Positions 34,165-45,390 of a DNA stretch of 64,000 nucleotides are shown piece by piece; position 1 is the first letter of the stretch; every line of letters starts with the position of its first letter. Source of the DNA: Lysobacteraceae bacterium. GTDB lineage: Bacteria > Pseudomonadota > Gammaproteobacteria > Xanthomonadales > Rhodanobacteraceae. Below the pieces are notes generated by a model. The model saw only the letters and a list, made by a program, of their open reading frames with translations. It did not search any database and was not told the origin of the DNA. The stretch lies in the NCBI GenBank assembly GCA_021372495.1, contig JAJFUF010000045.1, forward strand, positions 1-64,000. Direction: 5' to 3'. A program made the position numbers and the translations under genes.

Positions 34165-34224
34165 GCTTGCTTCACTTCGCCCCACCGGGGAGAGCGTGAG
34201 GAGGCCCGATGCGGGTTGCGAGGC

Positions 34225-36093
<1,869 letters not shown>

Positions 36094-36099
36094 ATGCGC

Positions 36100-36105
36100 A
36101 TTGTA
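36100..36105 (-). promoter_or_regulatory. -10 box of a leaderless uup gene
   Basis: TACAAT on the minus strand ends exactly 6 nt before the uup ATG, with no ribosome site between. The expected start of transcription is the start codon. Confidence 0.55.
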
Positions 36106-36117
36106 CGGGCAGAAACG

Positions 36118-36144
36118 CGACGGGCCGCGCGAGGCGGCCCGTCG
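36118..36144 (-). terminator. Terminator of metK
   Basis: An 11-bp perfect stem, CGACGGGCCGC with GCGGCCCGTCG, closes on a five-base loop. It starts 22 nt after the metK stop and is followed on the minus strand by CGTTTC. The T-run is short, so the strength comes from the stem. Confidence 0.7.
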
Positions 36145-36166
36145 AGGGATCGAACGTGCGGGTGGC

Positions 36167-37366
36167 TTACTTCAGCTTGGCATCGGCGCGCAGCGCCTCG
36201 GCGCGGTCGGTCTTCTCCCACGAGAACGCGGTGAAGGTTTCGCCGTTGGCGAGCTTGACCTCGTACGGCGAACGGCCGAAGTGGCCGTAGCTGGCGGTCT
36301 GCTGGTACATCGGGTGGATCAGGTCCAGCATCTGCAGGATGCCGTACGGACGCAGGTCGAAGTGCTTGCGGATCAGTTTCTCGATCTTGTCGTCGCTGAT
36401 CTTGCCGGTGCCGAAGGTGGTGACCGAGATCGAGGTGGGATGCGCCACGCCGATGGCGTAGCTGACCTGCACCTCGCAGCGGTCGGCGATGCCGGCGGCG
36501 ACGATGTTCTTCGCCACGTAGCGCGCCGCGTAGGCGGCCGAGCGGTCGACCTTGGACGGATCCTTGCCCGAGAACGCGCCGCCGCCGTGGCGCGCCCAGC
36601 CGCCGTAGGTGTCGACGATGATCTTGCGACCGGTCAGGCCGCAGTCGCCGACCGGACCGCCGATCACGAACTTGCCGGTCGGGTTGATGTGGAACTTGGT
36701 GCCCTTGTGCAGCCACTTGGCGGGCAGCACCGGCTTGACGATCTCCTCCATCACGCCTTCGACCAGGTCCTTGTGGCGGACCGCGGGGTCGTGCTGCGTG
36801 GACAGCACCACGGCATCGATGGCGACGGCCTTGCCGTCCTCGTAGCGCAGCGTGACCTGGCTCTTGGCGTCCGGGCGCAGCCACGACAGCGGCGACTTCT
36901 TCGCCTTGCGCACCTTGGCCTGGCGCTCGACCAGGCGATGCGAGTAGTAGATCGCCGCCGGCATGAAGTCCCTGGTCTCGTTGGTCGCGTAGCCGAACAT
37001 CAGGCCCTGGTCGCCGGCGCCCTGTTCCTCGGGCTTCTTGCGGTCGACGCCCTGGTTGATGTCCGGCGACTGCTTGCCGATCAGGTTCAGCACGCCGCAG
37101 GTCTCGCCGTCGAAGCCGACCTCGCTGGAGTCGTAGCCGATGTCGAGGATCACCTTGCGGGTCAGCGCCTCGAGGTCGATCCAGGCGCTGGTGGTGACTT
37201 CGCCCGCGACGATCGCCACGCCGGTCTTCACCAGCGTCTCGCAGGCCACGCGCGCGCGCTTGTCCTGCGCCACGATGGCGTCCAGCACGGCGTCGGAGAT
37301 CTGGTCGGCGATCTTGTCCGGATGGCCTTCGGAGACCGATTCGGAGGTGAAGAGGTAGCTGCTCAT
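36167..37366 (-). CDS. metK: S-adenosylmethionine synthetase MetK
   Basis: A 399-residue enzyme that joins methionine and [23 protein letters not shown] at residues 8-27 carries the ATP/methionine His and the Mg Asp. [14 protein letters not shown] is the methionine-binding loop, and [19 protein letters not shown] with the phosphate-binding Lys/Asp lies near the C-terminus. Relative to E. coli there is an insert around residue 175 ([20 protein letters not shown]). It belongs with metF and ahcY to the methionine cycle. No SAM riboswitch is visible upstream; the -10 lies 5 nt from the ATG. Confidence 0.98.
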   Translation of the reverse strand: MSSYLFTSESVSEGHPDKIADQISDAVLDAIVAQDKRARVACETLVKTGVAIVAGEVTTSAWIDLEALTRKVILDIGYDSSEVGFDGETCGVLNLIGKQSPDINQGVDRKKPEEQGAGDQGLMFGYATNETRDFMPAAIYYSHRLVERQAKVRKAKKSPLSWLRPDAKSQVTLRYEDGKAVAIDAVVLSTQHDPAVRHKDLVEGVMEEIVKPVLPAKWLHKGTKFHINPTGKFVIGGPVGDCGLTGRKIIVDTYGGWARHGGGAFSGKDPSKVDRSAAYAARYVAKNIVAAGIADRCEVQVSYAIGVAHPTSISVTTFGTGKISDDKIEKLIRKHFDLRPYGILQMLDLIHPMYQQTASYGHFGRSPYEVKLANGETFTAFSWEKTDRAEALRADAKLK

Positions 37367-37371
37367 CGGCG

Positions 37372-37377
37372 GTTATA
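37372..37377 (-). promoter_or_regulatory. -10 box of a leaderless metK gene
   Basis: TATAAC on the minus strand ends 5 nt before the metK ATG, so the transcript should have almost no leader. This rules out a riboswitch in front of metK from this promoter. Confidence 0.5.
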
Positions 37378-37484
37378 TCCTTTGATCCGGATAGATGGAT
37401 GGAAAACAAGGGGCGCATGATAGCGGGAACGCGGCGGCGCTGCAGCAGGCCGGGTCAAGCCGCGTCGGCCTGCTCGCTTCCGGT

Positions 37485-38609
37485 TCAGGGTCGCGCCAGT
37501 CCGCGCCGCGCCGAGCGCGCCAGCAGCCGACGCTCGACCAGCGCGTACAGCAGCCACGCCGCGCCGAGGCTGAGCGCGGCGGACAGCGGAATCCGCTGCC
37601 ACGCAGGCAGGTTCGTCTCCAGCAGCGCGCGCACGATCGGCCAGTGCACCAGGTACAGGCTGTAGGACAGCCGTCCCAGCCACACCGCAGGCGCCCATTC
37701 GAACAGGCGCTTGAGCGGGTGCGCGCCCGGCACCAACAGGCCGGCGATCAGCACGGCGCAGGCGAGTTCGACCGCGGTCAGGCCGACGCCGTAGGTCGAC
37801 AGCGCGTGGCTGGACAACCGACGCGTGGCGAGCAGCAGCGCCAGCAGCGCCAGCGTCGTCGCCCACGGCGCCCAGCGCCGCGCGCCGGTGCTTTGCAGCA
37901 GCGCGGCGCCGCGACGGCTGGCCGCGGCGATCGCCAGGCCCGCGCCGATCAGGAAGCCGAACGCGCAGACGTCGGTGGCGTAATAGAGGTACTGCACCGG
38001 CTGCGGATGGTCGCGCACCAGCGCCACCGCCAGCGACCGCCACGCCGCCGCGGCGAGGATGCCGAGCGTCGCCAGCGCGGCCAGCCCGCGCCCGCGCGCG
38101 ACGCGCCAGGCCAGCCAAAGCAGCAGCGGCCACAGGAAGTAGAACTGCTCTTCCACCGCCAGCGACCAGGCGTGGCCGAGCGCGTCCGGGCTGTGGAAGG
38201 CGATGATCGTCCAGTTGCCGATGTACGACGCCGCGAAGACGACCTCGTACAGGCTCGGTTCGAGCAGCGCCACGCCGCCGAAGGCGACGCGCAGCGCGAG
38301 GAACGCCAGCAGCACGACCAGCAGCGGCGGGAACAGGCGCTCGAAACGGCGCACGTAGAACGCGCCGAAGCGGATGGTGTCATCGGCGAGCAGGCGCTCC
38401 AGCAGCAGCGAGGTGATCAGGAACCCGCTCAGCACGAAGAACAGGCGCACGCCGATGAAGCCGCCCCAGAAGCCCGGCGTCTCCGCGTTGTACAGCGCGA
38501 CCAGCGCGATCGCCAGCGCGCGCACGCCGTCCAGCGCCGGCGCGTAGCGCAGCGTGAAGACGGACGAGGCGCGGGTCGCGTGCGCGTTGGCGTCGGCAGG
38601 GGCCCCCAT
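37485..38609 (-). CDS. Acyltransferase 3 family membrane protein (OafA/YrhL type)
   Basis: A 374-residue integral membrane acyltransferase with ten or so helices. Family landmarks are TLRYAPALDGVRALAIALVA at the start, RLFFVLSGFLITSLLLE, the RRFERLFPPLLVVLL segment with the conserved Arg-x-x-Arg-(I/L)-xP, and SLAVEEQFYFLWPLLL. Such proteins O-acylate lipopolysaccharide, exopolysaccharide, peptidoglycan or secreted molecules using acyl-CoA. There is no SGNH domain at the C-terminus. The start is the Met before a 20-residue cytoplasmic tail. Flanking genes (metK, dusB) give no hint of the substrate. Confidence 0.88.
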   Translation of the reverse strand: MGAPADANAHATRASSVFTLRYAPALDGVRALAIALVALYNAETPGFWGGFIGVRLFFVLSGFLITSLLLERLLADDTIRFGAFYVRRFERLFPPLLVVLLAFLALRVAFGGVALLEPSLYEVVFAASYIGNWTIIAFHSPDALGHAWSLAVEEQFYFLWPLLLWLAWRVARGRGLAALATLGILAAAAWRSLAVALVRDHPQPVQYLYYATDVCAFGFLIGAGLAIAAASRRGAALLQSTGARRWAPWATTLALLALLLATRRLSSHALSTYGVGLTAVELACAVLIAGLLVPGAHPLKRLFEWAPAVWLGRLSYSLYLVHWPIVRALLETNLPAWQRIPLSAALSLGAAWLLYALVERRLLARSARRGLARP

Positions 38610-38676
38610 CCGCGCAGCATACGCCGGCGAGATAGCGGCCGGCAGCGGGGCGGCGCGGCCCAGGCCGCGTGGTCCG

Positions 38677-38700
38677 CAGGAGCCTGCGTGCAGGCGACCC
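38677..38700. repeat. Family C repeat unit, first copy
   Basis: GCAGGAGCCTGCGTGCAGGC then GACC, nearly identical to the unit at 38797-38820 and to the right arm at 34025-34044. It lies in the 215-nt gap between the acyltransferase start and the dusB stop; the rest of that gap holds no gene. Confidence 0.75.
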
Positions 38701-38796
38701 GAACGTGCGCGCGGCCCGCACGATCTTGCCTTCCGCGTCCCCCGCAGTCCCGGTCGCGAGCACGCTCGCTCCTGCGCATCGCGATGTGTCCGCGTG

Positions 38797-38820
38797 TAGG
38801 AGCCTGCGTGCAGGCGACCC
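38797..38820. repeat. Family C repeat unit, second copy
   Basis: A direct repeat of the unit at 38677, 120 nt away, ending just before the dusB stop codon. Contained inside the unit is the palindrome CCTGCGTGCAGG. Confidence 0.75.
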
Positions 38821-38824
38821 GCTT

Positions 38825-39811
38825 TCAGGCTGCGCGCGCGTAGCCCGCTTCCAGCGCGTCGAAGTAGTCGCGGGTAAGGCGCATCTGTTCGGTAGCGCTC
38901 TCGGCGCGGTTGGCGACGGCGCGGAAGGCGGCGTTCTCGGGGCGGTCCTTGGCGTACCAGCCGAGGTGCTTGCGCGCGATGCGCACGCCCTGCGGCTCGC
39001 CGTGGAACGCATACAGGTGTTCGAGGTGGCCGAGCAGGATGTCGCGCACTTCGGCGGGGCCGGGCTCGGGCAGCGTCTCGCCGGTGGCGAGGTAGTGGGC
39101 GATCTCGCGGAAGATCCACGGCCGGCCCTGCGCGGCGCGGCCGATCAGCAGCGCGTCGGCGCGCGTGGACTCGAGCACGCGGCGCGCCTTCTGCGGCGTG
39201 TCGATGTCGCCGTTGGCGCAGACCGGGATGCGCACCGCCGCCTTCACCGCGGCGATGGTGTCGTATTCGGCCTCGCCCTCGTATTTGTCGGCGCGCGTGC
39301 GGCCGTGCACGGCCAACGCGGCGATGCCGCTGTCCTCGGCGATGCGCGCGACGGCGAGCGCGTTGCGGTGCTCGCGATCCCAGCCGGTGCGGATCTTCAG
39401 CGTCACCGGCACGTCCACCGCCTTCACCACCGCGGCGAGGATGCGCGCCACCAGCGGCTCGTCCTGCAGCAGCGCCGAGCCCGACCACACGTTGCACACC
39501 TTCTTGGCCGGGCAGCCCATGTTGATGTCGACGATCTGCGCGCCGTGCCCGACGTTGTAGCGCGCCGCCTCGGCCAGCATCGCCGGATCGTAGCCGGCGA
39601 TCTGCACGCTGACCGGCGCCGGCTCGTCGACGTGGTCCATGCGCCGCAGCGACTTCGCCGTATGCCACAGGCGCGGGTCGGCGGTGGTCATCTCGGACAC
39701 GGCCAAGCCCGCCCCCAGCCGCTTGCACAGCAGGCGGAACGGCTTGTCGGTGACGCCGGCCATCGGGGCCAGCGCCAGCGGCGGGTCGATCGCGTAGGGG
39801 CCGATGCGCAT
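38825..39811 (-). CDS. dusB: tRNA-dihydrouridine synthase, DusB type
   Basis: A 328-residue FMN enzyme that reduces uridines in the tRNA D-loop. LALAPMAGVTDKPFR is the opening FMN strand. The catalytic Cys100 is in INMGCPAKKV, the FMN-phosphate sites are ANGDIDTP and LIGRAAQGRPWIF, and LKIRTGWD with the VHGRTRADKYEG loop is typical of DusB. In enterobacteria dusB is co-transcribed with fis; here no fis follows, the next gene downstream being the acyltransferase after a repeat region. The -10 box lies 6 nt before the ATG. Confidence 0.94.
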   Translation of the reverse strand: MRIGPYAIDPPLALAPMAGVTDKPFRLLCKRLGAGLAVSEMTTADPRLWHTAKSLRRMDHVDEPAPVSVQIAGYDPAMLAEAARYNVGHGAQIVDINMGCPAKKVCNVWSGSALLQDEPLVARILAAVVKAVDVPVTLKIRTGWDREHRNALAVARIAEDSGIAALAVHGRTRADKYEGEAEYDTIAAVKAAVRIPVCANGDIDTPQKARRVLESTRADALLIGRAAQGRPWIFREIAHYLATGETLPEPGPAEVRDILLGHLEHLYAFHGEPQGVRIARKHLGWYAKDRPENAAFRAVANRAESATEQMRLTRDYFDALEAGYARAA

Positions 39812-39817
39812 CGGGCC

Positions 39818-39823
39818 ATTGTA
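39818..39823 (-). promoter_or_regulatory. -10 box of a leaderless dusB gene
   Basis: TACAAT on the minus strand ends 6 nt before the dusB ATG without a ribosome site. It has the same spacing as in front of uup and the genes at 1129 and 1628. Confidence 0.55.
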
Positions 39824-39874
39824 GCGGCGCCACATTCGCTTGCCCGGGTGGCGGCGAAGTGCTGTGATGCCGGC

Positions 39875-41263
39875 ATGGGCCGCATCCTGCTCGCGCTGGC
39901 GGGATTGGTGTGGACGCTGCCGCTGTTCGCAGCGGCGGCAGGGGCCGACGACGTGTCGCCGCGAACCGCGCTGCTGCTGCGCATCGACGGCCCGATCGGG
40001 CCGGCCAGCGGCGACTACGTCCGCCGCGGCCTGGCCGAGGCTGCGCGCGGCGATGCGGCCGTGGTCGTGCTCGAGCTGGACACGCCCGGCGGCCTCGACA
40101 CCGCGATGCGCCAGATCGTCAAGGCGATCCTCGCCTCGCCCGTGCCGGTGGCCGGCTACGTCGCCCCCGGCGGCTCGCGCGCCGCCAGTGCCGGCACCTA
40201 CATCCTCTACGCCTGCCACGTCGCGGCGATGGCGCCGGCCACCAACCTCGGCGCGGCCACGCCGGTATCGCTGTTCGGCGGCGGCAAGCGCGCGGACGAC
40301 GAAGCGGACCAGCCCTCGGGCAAGCGTGGCGCCGGCGCCAAGGCCGAGTCCGCGCCGCAGGACGCCGAGGCGCGCAAGGTGCTGAACGACGCGGTCGCCT
40401 ACATCCGCGCGCTCGCCACTCAGCGCGGCCGCAACGCCGACTGGGCCGAGCAGGCGGTGCGCGGCGCGGCCAGCCTGCCGGCGGACGAAGCGCTCAAGCT
40501 GCACGTGATCGACCTCGTTGCCGACGACGTGCCCGCGCTGCTCGCGCGCATCGACGGCCGCCGCGTAACGACCGCGGCCGGCGCGCGCGTGCTGCGCACG
40601 CGCGGCCTGCCTGTGGTCGAACGCCGGCCCGACTGGCGCACGCGCTTCCTCGACGTGATCGCCAATCCCTCGGTGGCCTACATCCTGCTGCTGATCGGCA
40701 TCTACGGCCTGCTGCTGGAAGGCTACAACCCCGGCGCGGTGCTGCCCGGCGTGGTCGGCGCGATCGCGCTGCTGCTGGCGCTGTACGCGTTGCAACTGCT
40801 GCCGGTCAATTTCGCCGGGCTGGCGCTGATCGCGCTCGGCGTGCTGCTGATCGTCGCCGAGACCTTCGTGCCGGCGTATGGTTCGTTGGGCATCGGCGGC
40901 GTGATCGCCTTCGTGATCGGATCGGTCGTGCTGATGGATACGGACGTGCCTGGCTACGCGATTTCCCTGCCGCTGCTGGTCGGCGTCAGCCTGGCCGCGG
41001 CGCTGGTCGCCGCCGGCATCGCCTGGCTCGCGCTGCGCATGCGCCGCCGGCCGGTGGTCAGCGGGCGCGAGCAGATGGTCGGCAGCCTCGGCGAGGCGGT
41101 GGGCGCCTTCGCCGAGCGCGGTACGGTGCACGTGCACGGCGAGCGCTGGCAGGCGCTGACCGACGCGCCGCTGCGGTCCGGCCAGGCGGTGCGCGTGGTC
41201 GCGATCGAAGGCCTGACGCTGCGCGTCACGCCGGTCGAACGAGCGCCCCAAGGAGGTGCGTGA
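39875..41263 (+). CDS. NfeD-type membrane serine protease (ClpP class, long form)
   Basis: A 462-residue protein. A signal peptide (1-24) leads to a periplasmic ClpP-like protease domain (about 30-235) with the nucleophile Ser105 in [10 protein letters not shown] and the likely general base Lys168 in [16 protein letters not shown]. Three to four membrane helices follow (about 265-390), and the end is a small OB-fold NfeD domain (about 400-455). Long NfeD proteases of this type cleave the C-terminus of the partner stomatin. The stomatin-like gene follows with a TGATG overlap, so the two are one unit. An insert rich in Lys/Ala/Glu (about 138-166) splits the protease domain. Confidence 0.92.
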   Translation: MGRILLALAGLVWTLPLFAAAAGADDVSPRTALLLRIDGPIGPASGDYVRRGLAEAARGDAAVVVLELDTPGGLDTAMRQIVKAILASPVPVAGYVAPGGSRAASAGTYILYACHVAAMAPATNLGAATPVSLFGGGKRADDEADQPSGKRGAGAKAESAPQDAEARKVLNDAVAYIRALATQRGRNADWAEQAVRGAASLPADEALKLHVIDLVADDVPALLARIDGRRVTTAAGARVLRTRGLPVVERRPDWRTRFLDVIANPSVAYILLLIGIYGLLLEGYNPGAVLPGVVGAIALLLALYALQLLPVNFAGLALIALGVLLIVAETFVPAYGSLGIGGVIAFVIGSVVLMDTDVPGYAISLPLLVGVSLAAALVAAGIAWLALRMRRRPVVSGREQMVGSLGEAVGAFAERGTVHVHGERWQALTDAPLRSGQAVRVVAIEGLTLRVTPVERAPQGGA

Positions 41264-42015
41264 TGTTCCCCACTCTCGGTGTCGTCGTCGTCATCCTGCT
41301 CGTCCTGCTGTTCAGTTCGCTGAAGGTGCTGCGCGAGTACGAGCGCGGCGTGGTGTTCACCTTCGGCCGCTTCCAGGGCGTCAAGGGCCCGGGCATCATC
41401 GTGCTGGTGCCGATGGTCCAGCAGATGGTGCGCATCGACCTGCGCACGGTGGTGCTGGACGTGCCGCCGCAGGACGTGATCTCGCGCGACAACGTCTCGG
41501 TCAAGGTCAACGCGGTGATCTACTTCCGCATCATCGACCCGGAGAAGGCGGTGATCCAGGTCGAGAACGCGCACGAGGCGACCAGCCAGATCGCGCAGAC
41601 CACGCTGCGCTCGGTGCTCGGCCAGCACGAGCTGGACGAGATGCTCAGCGAGCGCGACAAGCTCAATCACGACATCCAGCGCATCCTCGACCAGCACACC
41701 GACGCCTGGGGCATCAAGGTCGCCAACGTCGAGATCAAGCAGGTCGACCTCGACGAGGGCATGATCCGCGCGATCGCCAAGCAGGCCGAAGCCGAGCGCC
41801 AGCGCCGCGCCAAGGTGATCAACGCCGAAGGCGAGCTGCAGGCGTCCGAGAAGTTGATGCAGGCGGCGCAGGTGATGCAGCGGCAGCCGCAGACGCTGCA
41901 GTTGCGCTACCTGCAGACCCTGGTCGAGATCGCCGGCGACCGCGCCTCGACGATCGTCTTCCCGCTGCCGATGGACCTGATCGAGCCGCTGCTGCGCAAG
42001 CCCAAGGCCGACTAG
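41263..42015 (+). CDS. Slipin (SPFH/band 7) protein, partner of NfeD
   Basis: A 250-residue prokaryotic stomatin. One N-terminal helix (about 4-22) anchors it; the SPFH domain runs from [20 protein letters not shown] to the region near residue 170; a coiled coil rich in Glu/Ala/Gln follows ([20 protein letters not shown]). The last strand, [14 protein letters not shown], is the hydrophobic tail that in archaeal homologues is cut by the NfeD protease. It scaffolds membrane microdomains. A GGAGG sits before the ATG, inside the end of the NfeD gene. Confidence 0.95.
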   Translation: MFPTLGVVVVILLVLLFSSLKVLREYERGVVFTFGRFQGVKGPGIIVLVPMVQQMVRIDLRTVVLDVPPQDVISRDNVSVKVNAVIYFRIIDPEKAVIQVENAHEATSQIAQTTLRSVLGQHELDEMLSERDKLNHDIQRILDQHTDAWGIKVANVEIKQVDLDEGMIRAIAKQAEAERQRRAKVINAEGELQASEKLMQAAQVMQRQPQTLQLRYLQTLVEIAGDRASTIVFPLPMDLIEPLLRKPKAD

Positions 42016-42044
42016 CCACCACGCCGCCGGCGCGCAGCAGCCGG

Positions 42045-42148
42045 CAGGGCGGAATCCGCGCAGCGGCTTCCGCCGGGCAGGTCGCCGGATTCGGTGCGCA
42101 GAGGGCAGGTACGGCGGAAGCGCCGCTGCGCGGCGACTCCGCCGTACG
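42045..42148. repeat. Dispersed palindromic repeat, family A
   Basis: The left half is AGGGCGGAATCCGCGCAGCG with GCTTCCGCC; the right half is GTACGGCGGAAGCGCCGCTG with CGCGGCGACTCCGCC. It has the same plan as the elements at 3007 and 63076, with diverged arms. It follows the slipin gene. Confidence 0.75.
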
Positions 42149-42159
42149 CCGGCGCCGTC

Positions 42160-42318
42160 CTACGCGTTCGCCGTCTTGCCGGCGCGCTTGCGCGCGCGCC
42201 ACAACAGGAAACCGCTGACCAGCAGGAACGGCGGCAGCAGGCCGGCGAAGGCGACCAGCGCGCGCCAGGCGCCGCCGACCGCGCCGGCGAGATGCGGCGG
42301 TCGGCCGCGCCGGCACCG
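42160..42318 (-). pseudogene. Possible remnant of a PepSY-type membrane protein
   Basis: Directly after the ribokinase stop and in the same frame, some 50 codons remain open before a TAG. They read like the last helix of a membrane protein: HLAGAVGGAWRALVAFAGLL then PPFLLVSGFLLWRARKRAG, a hydrophobic segment followed by a basic tail. The same pattern (small turn, helix, GFLLWRxRRR) closes PepSY-associated membrane proteins. There is no start codon or upstream part, so this would be a decayed gene end. The assignment to PepSY is from pattern only. Confidence 0.4.
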
Positions 42319-42321
42319 CGC

Positions 42322-43302
42322 TCAGCCCGGAAAGCGCGCGAGCACCTCGGCCCAGCGCGGCATCGCCGGTGCCGCGCCGACGCGCTCGGTGGACAGCGCG
42401 GCGGCGCGGTTGGCGTGGCGCACGGCCTCGACGAACGGCCGCCCGGCGTAGCGGACCATCGCGGCCGCCAGCGCGCCGCTGAAGGCGTCGCCGGCGCCGG
42501 TGGCGTCGATCGTGTGCGCCGGCTCGCACGGCAGCCGGTAGTGCGTCGCCGCGTCGCCGCGGCGGTCGCCGTCGTCGGCGTGCGAGACGAAGCAGCCGTG
42601 CCGGCCGAGCGTGATCACCACGCACGGCACCGGCAGGCGCCGCGCCAGCGCGTGCAGGTCGGCGTCCGCCAGCGCCGCTAGCGCGTCCGCGTCCGCGTCG
42701 ATGCCGGCGAAGCGCGCACACAGCAGGGCGAACTCGGTTTCGTTGGGCGTGATCAGGTCGCAGCGCCGCAACGTGCCGGGCGAGAGCTCCGCGTGTGCCG
42801 GCGCCGGATTGAGCATGCGCACCGCGCCGGCCGCGCCGGCGAGCTCGAGCGCGGCGTCGATCGCGTCGAGGTTGTTCTCGAGCTGCACCAGCATCACGTG
42901 CGCCGCGGCGAACGCCTCGCGCTGCGCGCGCACGAAGGCGGGATCGAGCCGCTCGTTGGCGCCCAGCGCGACCACGATCTGGTTCTGCCCGCCGTCGTCG
43001 ACGAGGATTCCGGCGGCGCCGGTCGGCGCATCGTCGCGCACTTGCCAGCGGCAGCGCAGGCCCTCGGCGTCGGCGAGGCGGCGCGCGGCCGCGCCGAGAT
43101 GGTCGTCGCCGATCGCGCCGATGAAGCTCGTCGCGACGTCCTGGCGCACGCACGCCACCGCCTGGTTGAAGCCCTTGCCGCCGGGACCGGCGACGAAGCC
43201 GCGCGCGCGCCGCGTCTCGCCGGGACGGCAGAAGCGGTCGACCTGCCAGACGTGGTCGTGGTTGTAGCTGCCGACCACGACGACTTGCGCGGGCGCGGGC
43301 AT
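42322..43302 (-). CDS. rbsK: Ribokinase (PfkB family)
   Basis: A 326-residue sugar kinase. The N-terminal substrate lid region VVVVGSYNHDHVWQVDRF, GGKGFNQAVACVRQD at about 40-55 (the ribokinase GGKGaNQA signature) and the C-terminal phosphate/anion hole DATGAGDAFSGAL with the catalytic Asp are all present. It phosphorylates ribose or the sugar part of nucleosides. It lies 13 nt after the stop of the NupG-like permease gene on the same strand, so the two form an uptake-and-use pair for ribosides. Downstream, only a decayed membrane-protein end and a repeat remain. Confidence 0.9.
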   Translation of the reverse strand: MPAPAQVVVVGSYNHDHVWQVDRFCRPGETRRARGFVAGPGGKGFNQAVACVRQDVATSFIGAIGDDHLGAAARRLADAEGLRCRWQVRDDAPTGAAGILVDDGGQNQIVVALGANERLDPAFVRAQREAFAAAHVMLVQLENNLDAIDAALELAGAAGAVRMLNPAPAHAELSPGTLRRCDLITPNETEFALLCARFAGIDADADALAALADADLHALARRLPVPCVVITLGRHGCFVSHADDGDRRGDAATHYRLPCEPAHTIDATGAGDAFSGALAAAMVRYAGRPFVEAVRHANRAAALSTERVGAAPAMPRWAEVLARFPG

Positions 43303-43315
43303 CGGCTGCGCTCGC

Positions 43316-44590
43316 TCAGGCGCCGAGATCGCCTTCGGGGCGCAGGCCGCGCATCGTGGCCGGATCGTGCCGGTGCTTGAACAGCGGCACGAACAGGACC
43401 GCCATCGCCAGCGCGTACAGGGCGAAGGTCAGCCAGATGCCGCGCCAGTCCATGCTCCCGTCCGGGCCGGTGAACCAGTGCTCGATCAGCAGGCCGCTGA
43501 CGGCGCTGCCCAGCACCGCGCCGACGCCGTTGGTCATCACCATGAACAGCCCTTGTGCGCTGGCGCGGATCTTCGCGTCGCTCTGCAGCTCCATGAACAG
43601 CGAGCCGGAGATGTTGAAGAAGTCGAAGGCCATGCCGTAGACGATGCACGACAGCACGATCATCCACAGCCCGTTGCCCGGGTCGCCGTAGGCGAACAGG
43701 CCGAAGCGCAGGAACCACGCCAGCATGCTCATCACCATCACCGCCTTGATGCCGTAGCGGCCGAGGAAGAACGGGATGGTCAGGATGAACAGCGTTTCCG
43801 AGATCTGCGAGATCGACATGATGATCGCCGGATAGCGCACGGCGAGCGTGTCCCTGTAGGCGTCGAACCTGGCGAAATCGTGCAGGAAGGTATCGCCGTA
43901 GGCGTTGGTCAGTTGCAGCGCCGCGCCGAGCAGCATCGCGAAGACCAGGAACACGGCGATGTTGCGGTTGCGGAACAGCGTGAACGCGGTCAGGCCGAGC
44001 GCATCGACCAGCGAGCGGCCGGCGGCCCTGCCGAGCTTCGGCGCGCACGGCGGCAGGGTGAACGCGTACAGCCCGAGCAGCAGCGCCGCTGCCGCCGCCA
44101 CGTGGAACTGGCCGGCCGAGGTTTCGAGGTGCAGCAGGCTCACCGTCCACAGCGCGACGATGAAGCCGATCGTGCCCCAGACGCGGATCGGCGGGTAGTC
44201 GCGCACCACGTCGAGGCCGGCGTGCTTCAGCGCGTTGAAGGACACCGCGATCGCCAGCGCGATGGTCGGCATGTAGAAGACCATGTTCAGCAGCATCACC
44301 CAGAACAGCACGGACGGGCTGTCGACCAGCGGCACGATCAGCAGCGTGGCCGCACCGGCCAGGTGCAGCAGTCCGTACAGACGCTCCGCGTTGACCCACT
44401 TGTCCGCGACGATGCCGGCGATGGCGGGCATGAACAGCGCGGCGATGCCCATCGTCGAGAAGATCGCGCCGAACGCCGAGGCGGACCAGTGTTTGTTCTG
44501 GAACCAGTACGCGCCGATGGTCAGCAGCCACGCGCCCCACACGAAGAACTGCAGGAAGTTCATTACCACGAGGCGGAGCTTGAGGTTCAT
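43316..44590 (-). CDS. Nucleoside permease, NupG-like MFS transporter
   Basis: A 424-residue, 12-helix carrier. It starts MNLKLRLVVMNFLQFFVWGAW, the NupG/XapB/YegT opening, with SFNALKHAGLDVVRDYPPIRVWGTIGF as the central family signature and FFNISGSLFMELQSDAKIRASAQGL in the second half. E. coli NupG imports nucleosides with protons. The ribokinase encoded next would take ribose released from them. AAGGTGAT precedes the ATG. No nucleoside hydrolase or regulator is close by. Confidence 0.92.
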   Translation of the reverse strand: MNLKLRLVVMNFLQFFVWGAWLLTIGAYWFQNKHWSASAFGAIFSTMGIAALFMPAIAGIVADKWVNAERLYGLLHLAGAATLLIVPLVDSPSVLFWVMLLNMVFYMPTIALAIAVSFNALKHAGLDVVRDYPPIRVWGTIGFIVALWTVSLLHLETSAGQFHVAAAAALLLGLYAFTLPPCAPKLGRAAGRSLVDALGLTAFTLFRNRNIAVFLVFAMLLGAALQLTNAYGDTFLHDFARFDAYRDTLAVRYPAIIMSISQISETLFILTIPFFLGRYGIKAVMVMSMLAWFLRFGLFAYGDPGNGLWMIVLSCIVYGMAFDFFNISGSLFMELQSDAKIRASAQGLFMVMTNGVGAVLGSAVSGLLIEHWFTGPDGSMDWRGIWLTFALYALAMAVLFVPLFKHRHDPATMRGLRPEGDLGA

Positions 44591-44762
44591 CGATCACCTT
44601 CGTTCGCGGATGGGCCGGGACTCCGCGGCGGCGCGCCCGCCGCCGCGGCGTGCGGCGCGGGCGCGGCAGCGTCTCGGCGCGTCCCGGCGGTGCGCCGGAT
44701 CCTCCCCGGAACGCGCACGGCCGCGGCAGCGTAGGGCATGCCCGCGGGGGCGACAAGCCGGC

Positions 44763-45320
44763 TCAGCGCAGCGCGATCCACGGCGCCAGCGCGAGGAACA
44801 GCAGCGCGGTGCCGATGCGCGCCGCGCGCAGCGGCAACCGTGCGGCGAAGCGCACGCCCAGCCAGACCACGGGGACGTTGGCGAGCAGCATGCCGAGCGT
44901 GGTGCCGGCGACCACCTGCCACAGCGGGTGGTATTCGGCGGCAAGGATCACGGTCGCCACCTGCGTCTTGTCGCCCATCTCGGCGAGGAAGAAGGCGACC
45001 AGCGTGGTCAGCAGCACGCCGTGACCGCTGCGCTTGCGCGCGGCATCGTCGTCGGCGCGGTCGGGCACCAGCGTCCACGCGGCAACGGCGAGGAAGCTGC
45101 CGGCGACGATCCATTTCAATTGCGCCGGCGTCAGCCACGCCGCGACCAGCGCGCCCGCGCTGCCGGCCAGCGCGTGATTGACCACGGTGGCGCCGAGGAT
45201 GCCGAGGCAGATCGGCCAGGGCCGTCGGTACTTGGTGGCGAGGATCAGCGACAGCAGTTGGGTCTTGTCGCCGATTTCCGCCAGCGCGACCGCGGCGGTG
45301 GAAACGAGCAGGGCCTGCAT
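44763..45320 (-). CDS. GDT1/TMEM165-family (UPF0016) manganese exporter
   Basis: A 185-residue protein of two inverted repeats, each of three helices. Both carry the family motif E-x-G-D-K-T-Q: EIGDKTQ at 15-21 and EMGDKTQ in the second half (near 110). Bacterial members export Mn2+; the acidic motif residues bind the cation. The ATG at 45320 begins one helix before the first motif. Upstream stands a yybP-ykoY riboswitch, which itself senses Mn2+, so both family and leader point to manganese. The open frame continues upstream through the riboswitch, but that part has no protein-like features. Confidence 0.93.
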   Translation of the reverse strand: MQALLVSTAAVALAEIGDKTQLLSLILATKYRRPWPICLGILGATVVNHALAGSAGALVAAWLTPAQLKWIVAGSFLAVAAWTLVPDRADDDAARKRSGHGVLLTTLVAFFLAEMGDKTQVATVILAAEYHPLWQVVAGTTLGMLLANVPVVWLGVRFAARLPLRAARIGTALLFLALAPWIALR

Positions 45321-45390
45321 GGATGCTCCGCGGCTGGGGACGGTCGAGACGATGGCGCGCACGCCGCCCCAGCCGGGAATCGGCGCGTGC

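Noticed and set aside
31198..34185. Minus-strand open frame of about 1000 codons opposite ppc
   Set aside because: It mirrors the ppc codons and has no protein family features. The ppc gene on the plus strand is unambiguous.
33934..34224. CRISPR array in the repeat-rich gap after ppc
   Set aside because: The repeats are inverted and of unlike sequence, with no regular repeat-spacer periodicity and no cas genes.
37367..37484. SAM riboswitch before metK
   Set aside because: No SAM-I, SAM-II or SAM-IV core is visible and the -10 box leaves no leader.
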